Positions 5,196-8,319 of a stretch of 8,319 bases of DNA are shown in pieces; position 1 is the first letter of the stretch, and each line of letters begins with the position of its first letter. The translations under genes were made by a program, and so were the position numbers. The notes under the pieces are model-generated. The model was not told where the DNA came from, searched no databases, and was given only the letters and a program-made list of their open reading frames with translations. Source of the DNA: Candidatus Gottesmanbacteria bacterium RBG_16_37_8 (GTDB taxonomy: Bacteria > Patescibacteriota > Microgenomatia > 2-02-FULL-39-11); assembly GCA_001779055.1 (NCBI GenBank), contig MFJA01000083.1, positions 1-8,319 on the forward strand. The letters run 5' to 3'.

Positions 5196-5313
5196 GCTCC
5201 ATATCCTGAAGATTAATATAACCATAGCTTTCGGCTCAGTCATTTAAGCGTTTCAGGACTTTCGCTACTTTGGAGAATTGAAACAGAGATGGGAGGAAAT
5301 TAAGAGATTGCAA
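5196..5313 (+). repeat. 118-bp dispersed repeat, copy 2
   Basis: Lies 16 bp after the Crp/Fnr stop and before the 3' end of the cupin gene. Same length as the other complete copies. The shared frame is interrupted by TAA at 5244-5246 but is otherwise recognisable, with AFQDFRYFGEL and QRWEEIKRLQ. The 3' third is almost identical to copy 1, while the 5' third is more diverged. Confidence 0.85.
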
Positions 5314-5379
5314 CCCGGACAAAAGTTAATTTTTCCACAAAACAACCCTCTTCAAAAAACAAGATGGGCTATTTTGATT

Positions 5380-5742
5380 TTAGACTTTTTTTGCGTAGTC
5401 AACCATTCCCTGAAAATCTACTCCAACTACCGGTTCATTTCCAACCACCCAGGCATCATGACCCGGTGGCAGCAAGGACACACTGCCGGGTTTTAAGTCA
5501 GTTTCAGTACCGTCAGCCATTACTACGTGCAACGTTCCTGATATAAGGTATTGGAAATGGGGGGCTTCACACCACTGTGTTTTAGCGAGTGGCTTAACAT
5601 GTGAAGACCATTTCCATCCCGGCTCAAAAGTTGCTTTGCCAACCATTGCGCCGCCGATTTTCACCAGCTCTACTTTTCCCTTTTCGAATGTTCTTACTTC
5701 ATCCGGGGACGTAAAATTTTTTACTTCCATTTTCTTCTTCAT
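5380..5742 (-). CDS. Small single-domain cupin protein
   Basis: 120 residues with one cupin barrel. The segment HFQYLISGTLHVVMADGTE (near residues 61-80) is the first conserved cupin block with its SG turn, and LKPGSVSLLPPGHDAWVVG is the second. The strand KATFEPGWKWSSHVKP supplies the His/Trp-rich entrance. Metal binding by the histidines is likely from the family but the substrate is unknown. The start is set at the ATG at 5742 because the in-frame GTG at 5754 is itself part of a perfect AAGGAGGTGA ribosome binding site; another ATG (5730) follows four codons later. It is divergent from an HxlR regulator, an arrangement seen in quinone, aldehyde and thiol stress pairs, so it may respond to such compounds. 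Confidence 0.85.
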   Translation of the reverse strand: MKKKMEVKNFTSPDEVRTFEKGKVELVKIGGAMVGKATFEPGWKWSSHVKPLAKTQWCEAPHFQYLISGTLHVVMADGTETDLKPGSVSLLPPGHDAWVVGNEPVVGVDFQGMVDYAKKV

Positions 5743-5753
5743 TTTTTTATTCA

Positions 5754-5760
5754 CCTCCTT
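5754..5760 (-). promoter_or_regulatory. Ribosome binding site that fixes the cupin start
   Basis: AAGGAGG on the minus strand, extending to AAGGAGGTGA, 11 nt before the ATG at 5742. It rules out the in-frame GTG at 5754, which lies within this site, as the start codon. Confidence 0.8.
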
Positions 5761-5780
5761 TTCTTTTATTTATGTTAAAC

Positions 5781-5809
5781 CCTATATCTATACTTACAAG
5801 TACGCACAA
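5781..5809 (-). promoter_or_regulatory. Candidate cupin promoter with internal inverted repeat
   Basis: TTGTGC (5809-5804), 17 bp, TATAGG (5786-5781) on the minus strand, giving a leader of about 30 nt with the ribosome binding site. TACTT-AC-AAGTA (5791-5802), a perfect inverted repeat, occupies the spacer. An alternative reading is TTGTAA (5799-5794), 16 bp, TAACAT. The match is moderate. Confidence 0.4.
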
Positions 5810-5819
5810 AAATGTTTTG

Positions 5820-5839
5820 TAGTATCATATTGTATACTA
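5820..5839. promoter_or_regulatory. HxlR-type operator between the cupin and hxlR genes
   Basis: TAGTAT-N8-ATACTA is a perfect 6-bp inverted repeat ending directly against the hxlR ATG at 5840. Known HxlR-family sites of the YodB type are TACT/AGTA-flanked palindromes, so size and composition fit. It would cover the hxlR start region and sit upstream of the cupin promoter, allowing control of both genes. Confidence 0.6.
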
Positions 5840-6226
5840 ATGGTTAACTTCACGGTTAAGGGTAATAACTATAACTGCTATATTGCATTTACGCTTGAGC
5901 TAATTAGTGGCAAATGGAAAACGCTTATTCTGTGGTACCTGATAGACGGTAAAAAACGTTTTGGGGAATTACAAAAACTAATGCCGCTTTGTTCCCAGAG
6001 AATGTTGACCCGACAGCTTAGAGAGCTTGAGAGGGACGGTATTATCGTAAGAAAAATCTATAAACAAATTCCTCCTAAGGTTGAATATTCCTTATCTCAG
6101 CAAGGGGAAACGCTAACACCCATGTTGAAATTTGCTTGCGACTGGGGTACAAAACGCGCTGATAGAATGAATGGAAAAATAGATAACAAAAAGCCTACAA
6201 CACCCCAAATTTTCTTGGAAAGTTAG
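5840..6226 (+). CDS. HxlR-family (MarR-like winged helix) regulator
   Basis: 128 residues. The HxlR signature is clear: FTLELISGKWKTLILWYL (17-34), FGELQKLMPLCSQRMLTRQL (41-60), RELERDGIIVRKIY and the wing PKVEYSLSQQGETL (79-92). Three cysteines are present, Cys13, Cys51 and Cys100. In several redox-sensing members (HypR, YodB) an N-terminal cysteine near this position is the sensor, so Cys13 may be one here. The open frame extends far upstream over the cupin gene, but the family's normal N-terminus fits the ATG at 5840. There is no Shine-Dalgarno sequence. It probably represses the divergent cupin gene and itself through the adjacent palindrome. Repeat copy 3 follows its stop. Confidence 0.9.
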   Translation: MVNFTVKGNNYNCYIAFTLELISGKWKTLILWYLIDGKKRFGELQKLMPLCSQRMLTRQLRELERDGIIVRKIYKQIPPKVEYSLSQQGETLTPMLKFACDWGTKRADRMNGKIDNKKPTTPQIFLES

Positions 6227-6250
6227 AATAGAAATTGTATAAGTCAACTT

Positions 6251-6368
6251 GCTCCCCAATCCTCGGCTTCTTATAAGCTGTGATTTTACTAAAACTATCC
6301 AAGCTTTTCAGGATTTAAGGTATATTGGTGAATTAAGACAGAGATGGGAGGAGATTAAGAAATTACAA
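6251..6368 (+). repeat. 118-bp dispersed repeat, copy 3
   Basis: Lies between the convergent hxlR and membrane-protein genes. It is gap-free against copies 1 and 4 over 118 bp. The shared frame has no stop inside the repeat and runs on to a TAG at 6384, while a TAA at 6239-6241 precedes it closely; no ATG is available, only a TTG at 6249. The left half is diverged (LISCDFTKT where others have NITIDFSSI); the right half is nearly identical, with mainly synonymous changes. Confidence 0.85.
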
Positions 6369-6382
6369 GTTTCAGCAATTTC

Positions 6383-6739
6383 CTAGAATTCAGAAGTTAA
6401 ATTGTAAATTGGCATTATTACAGAAAGACTGGCAATTTTTGTAATAACTCCTCCTAAGAGAAAACTCGCAATTATCAAAATTATCGCGATTTTAAAAAAC
6501 TTTTCTTTGTTTTCAGATTTTGAAAATAATTTAACACCGAGGATAAAATTTCCCACACCCATTAACATAACAATGCTCAAAATTATATATGTAGGAATTA
6601 GGTTTGGACCTTTTGCTTGGAATTCGGCATACAATTCAGTCAGCCTAGGAATTGTAAACAAAATAACAATGAGGGGATAAACAATTTCAAAGATTCCTAA
6701 GAAAAAATTTACAGCACCAATAATCTTATATTTAGCCAT
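6383..6739 (-). CDS. Small integral membrane protein with three predicted helices
   Basis: 118 residues with hydrophobic segments at about 6-29, 49-71 and 81-101, and a moderately hydrophobic C-terminus. The linker PRLTELYAEFQAKGPN separates helices 1 and 2, and SKSENKEKFFK separates helices 2 and 3. Gly-rich faces (GVGNFILG, LLGGV) suggest helix packing. There is no signal peptide and no conserved catalytic residue. I recognise no functional family; such short proteins are common in candidate-phylum genomes. The ATG has no Shine-Dalgarno sequence, but a promoter is placed so that the first transcribed base is the A of the ATG. It appears to be a single-gene unit, flanked on both sides by copies of the 118-bp repeat. 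Confidence 0.75.
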   Translation of the reverse strand: MAKYKIIGAVNFFLGIFEIVYPLIVILFTIPRLTELYAEFQAKGPNLIPTYIILSIVMLMGVGNFILGVKLFSKSENKEKFFKIAIILIIASFLLGGVITKIASLSVIMPIYNLTSEF

Positions 6740-6745
6740 AAATCA

Positions 6746-6774
6746 ATTTTATTAATCATTTATAAATACTTCAA
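6746..6774 (-). promoter_or_regulatory. Leaderless-type promoter of the membrane-protein gene
   Basis: TTGAAG (6774-6769), exactly 17 bp, TAAAAT (6751-6746) on the minus strand. Counting seven bases from the -10 places the start at 6739, the A of the start codon. No Shine-Dalgarno sequence is present. Confidence 0.65.
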
Positions 6775-6861
6775 TGAGAAATTAACACGACATTGTTAAA
6801 TAGGGTGAACTTAATTTAAGAAGCAGATGAGATTATAATAAGCGCGTTTGTGGGTCAAATT

Positions 6862-6979
6862 GCTCCTCGCTCCTAGAATTAATATAACCATAGATTTCAG
6901 TTCAATTATCCAGGCTTTTCAGGATTTGAGATATATTGGTGAATTTAAACAGAGGTGGGAGGAAATCAAGAAACTCTCG
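6862..6979 (+). repeat. 118-bp dispersed repeat, copy 4
   Basis: Lies upstream of the membrane-protein gene and ends 10 bp from the fecR stop, with no gaps relative to copies 1-3. The shared frame is open through the repeat and continues to a TAG at 7000, overlapping the 3' end of fecR on the other strand. Against copy 1 the central 26 codons differ at 11 bases, 10 of them third positions, keeping DFSSIIQAFQDLRYIGE unchanged. Confidence 0.9.
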
Positions 6980-6989
6980 CACATACCTC

Positions 6990-8159
6990 TCAAGCTAACT
7001 TAGATTTCCTGATTTTTAATATAAGGAAACCTATTATTGCAGCAGCAAAAACAATTCCCACCACTAAATACAAATTCTTATTGTTGTTGCCGGCAACATC
7101 AGTATTTATTTTCTTAAAATTATCTGAAAGTACCTGCCATTTATTTTCCTCTTCAATAGGATCAAAGGTTATTTTTTCTGATAAACCTTTTGAAGAAGCA
7201 GTTACTGATTCCCCTTTGCCCACATCAACAGATACGCCTGTGCTTTTGCTGGTGAATTTAACGATTCCTTCGGTAACCCGGATCGAAGATTCAGTTTTTG
7301 TATCGCTTAAGATAAAGCTTGTTCCCTTAATTCCCGCTACAGCCTGGCTCATTTCTACTTCCATGGAGCCGTCTTTCATCATTTTTTTGATGTTGGCTTT
7401 TAAGTTGCCGTAAAGCAGTTGAATCGCGCCTTCTCGCGGATCAACCGAAACGAGAACAATCTCTGTTTCCGGCCCCACGTTAATGATGGCTTGATTAGGG
7501 AGTGCGAGTATCAAACCGCTTTTTTCCGATACTTTGAGACGCGTACCCGGCGGCAACTCCATATCTATTTTGGCAAGATTCCATGATTCTTCATCATACG
7601 TTCCGTCCGGATTGGGAATATTGACCTCCACTTGGCCAAAGAGGTCATTGAAGCGTACAGCGCCGTAAGTCTCAACTTCGTATTTTCCCTCTTTAATTTC
7701 CGGAATAGGAATCGATTCATCCATACTCCATCTGTATTTGGAGAATATCTCCGGATTTTCCACCGGAGCCTGATATGTTTTATCAACGGTAAATTCAAAA
7801 TACTTGCCGTCTACCAGATGCAAATCCAGTTGAGCACCTTCTCCCTCGAGCGTAATTGTTCCATTTGGACCACCGCTAAAAATTCCTTCAGGCATGGGTT
7901 CGTCGTCAACGCACGTCCAGCCGTCCGAGGTTTGTTTCTCTGCACATTTTCGGGATACCGTAGCTTTTGAATACTCCTCTCCGCCTGTTTGGCCGACATT
8001 CCAAAAATCAATGGTTATGATTTGTTTTGCATCCCAAAACTCAAAAGTACCGGATGCTTTTCCCTGTTCTGGTTTTACTTCAGGTGGCCAACTGACAGCC
8101 TGAACTGGAGAGGTGGTAATTAATAAAAATAATAGTGAAAGGAATAGTTTTCTAAACAT
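6990..8159 (-). CDS. FecR-domain protein, exported and membrane-anchored
   Basis: 389 residues. It has a signal peptide (MFRKLF, a Leu-rich core, SPVQA) with likely cleavage after Ala21. A beta-rich N-terminal region of about 170 residues follows, with two cysteines (Cys72, Cys83) close enough for a disulfide. The FecR domain spans about 203-325, with the hallmark AVAGIKGTSF (273-282) after PPGTRLKV and GNLKANI. A transmembrane helix at about 363-383 is followed by the basic tail KIRKSKLA. In iron transport FecR relays a signal from receptor to sigma factor; many FecR-domain proteins with this layout lack those partners, as here, and may be structural surface proteins. The N-terminal domain is unrecognised. 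The gene has its own promoter and no Shine-Dalgarno sequence. Confidence 0.85.
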   Translation of the reverse strand: MFRKLFLSLLFLLITTSPVQAVSWPPEVKPEQGKASGTFEFWDAKQIITIDFWNVGQTGGEEYSKATVSRKCAEKQTSDGWTCVDDEPMPEGIFSGGPNGTITLEGEGAQLDLHLVDGKYFEFTVDKTYQAPVENPEIFSKYRWSMDESIPIPEIKEGKYEVETYGAVRFNDLFGQVEVNIPNPDGTYDEESWNLAKIDMELPPGTRLKVSEKSGLILALPNQAIINVGPETEIVLVSVDPREGAIQLLYGNLKANIKKMMKDGSMEVEMSQAVAGIKGTSFILSDTKTESSIRVTEGIVKFTSKSTGVSVDVGKGESVTASSKGLSEKITFDPIEEENKWQVLSDNFKKINTDVAGNNNKNLYLVVGIVFAAAIIGFLILKIRKSKLA

Positions 8160-8167
8160 TAGGATGT

Positions 8168-8197
8168 ATTATAGGTGAAATGTATCTAAAAGTGCAA
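8168..8197 (-). promoter_or_regulatory. Leaderless-type promoter of the fecR gene
   Basis: A consensus TATAAT (8173-8168) on the minus strand, with TTGCAC (8197-8192) 18 bp upstream. The predicted start at about 8161 leaves a leader of only two bases before the ATG at 8159, and no Shine-Dalgarno sequence exists. Confidence 0.65.
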
Positions 8198-8232
8198 AAT
8201 TCTGTGGAAACTCGGAGAAATCCGTAGAAATT

Positions 8233-8319
8233 GCTCCCCGAGCCTAGGATTATTATAACTATAGATTTCACTTCGATTATCCATACTTTTCAGGATTTAA
8301 GATTAATTGGAGAATTGAG
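8233..8319 (+). repeat. 118-bp dispersed repeat, copy 5 (cut by window end)
   Basis: The first 87 bp of the repeat, starting GCTCCCC, upstream of fecR. The shared frame reads PRIIITIDF and TFQDLRLIGEL with no stop; a TAG at 8225-8227 lies just before the left boundary. The remainder would lie beyond the window. Confidence 0.85.

Noticed and set aside
5278..5496. 72-codon plus-strand frame starting inside repeat copy 2
   Set aside because: Its first residues come from the repeat, but it then runs antisense into the cupin 3' end; the same frame carries an upstream stop in the repeat, so it is a by-product.
5833..5838. TATACT as the -10 box of hxlR
   Set aside because: It would place the transcription start inside the gene, after the ATG at 5840; it is better explained as half of the inverted repeat. 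A weaker TATTGT at 5828-5833 fits the spacing but has no -35.
5636..5839. Long N-terminal extension of the HxlR protein
   Set aside because: The extra residues are antisense to the start of the cupin gene and precede the normal family N-terminus; the ATG at 5840 is adequate.
6955..7413. Plus-strand open frame of about 150 codons
   Set aside because: It is antisense to the FecR domain, which has clear family motifs and a good promoter; the plus-strand product shows no recognisable domain. The same applies to plus-strand frames at 7632-7970 and 7894-8103.
3617..8319. Integron-type cassette array with the 118-bp repeats as attC sites
   Set aside because: The copies lack paired 7-bp core sites (GTTRRRY/RYYYAAC) and are not imperfect palindromes; genes lie in both orientations between them, no integrase is visible, and the substitution pattern is codon-like.
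3617..8319. CRISPR array
   Set aside because: The repeats are too long and 0.5-1.5 kb apart with genes between them.

Overview
The window is AT-rich bacterial DNA with compact genes in both orientations. It probably comes from an uncultured lineage. The Shine-Dalgarno sequences that exist are bacterial (AAGGAGG). A secreted amidase, a Pro/Thr-linker surface protein and a FecR protein with a C-terminal anchor recall candidate-phylum genomes, but no gene here fixes the phylum.

Layout from left to right. (1) A leftward operon at 1-903: a PadR-family regulator with a HypB-like N-terminal CxxCGC metal motif, a DsrE-family protein joined to it by a 4-bp overlap, and a DUF302 protein that runs off the window. 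(2) A rightward secreted N-acetylmuramoyl-L-alanine amidase at 1073-1690. (3) A 5'-damaged gene for a Pro/Thr-linker surface protein, and upstream of it a Fic protein with an N-terminal winged helix, a kept inhibitory motif and Gln in place of the catalytic His. (4) Two divergent regulator/effector pairs: osmC with a Crp/Fnr regulator, and a small cupin with an HxlR regulator. Each pair has perfect inverted repeats between the genes, and both look like thiol, redox or chemical-stress modules. (5) A three-helix membrane protein and a membrane-anchored FecR-domain protein, both leftward.

Two patterns cut across the genes. First, five directly repeated copies of a 118-bp element (3617, 5196, 6251, 6862 and 8233, the last cut by the window edge), plus a possible decayed copy near 1719, lie in successive gaps between gene modules. 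The complete copies align without indels and differ mostly at third codon positions of one shared frame, so the element descends from protein-coding sequence. I do not recognise the protein. Second, several promoter-proximal genes (padR, amidase, crp, the membrane protein, fecR) lack a Shine-Dalgarno sequence and have a -10 box placed so that transcription should begin at, or a few bases before, the start codon. By contrast DUF302, osmC and the cupin have clear ribosome binding sites and dsrE is translationally coupled. This suggests frequent leaderless mRNAs and corrects several start codons.
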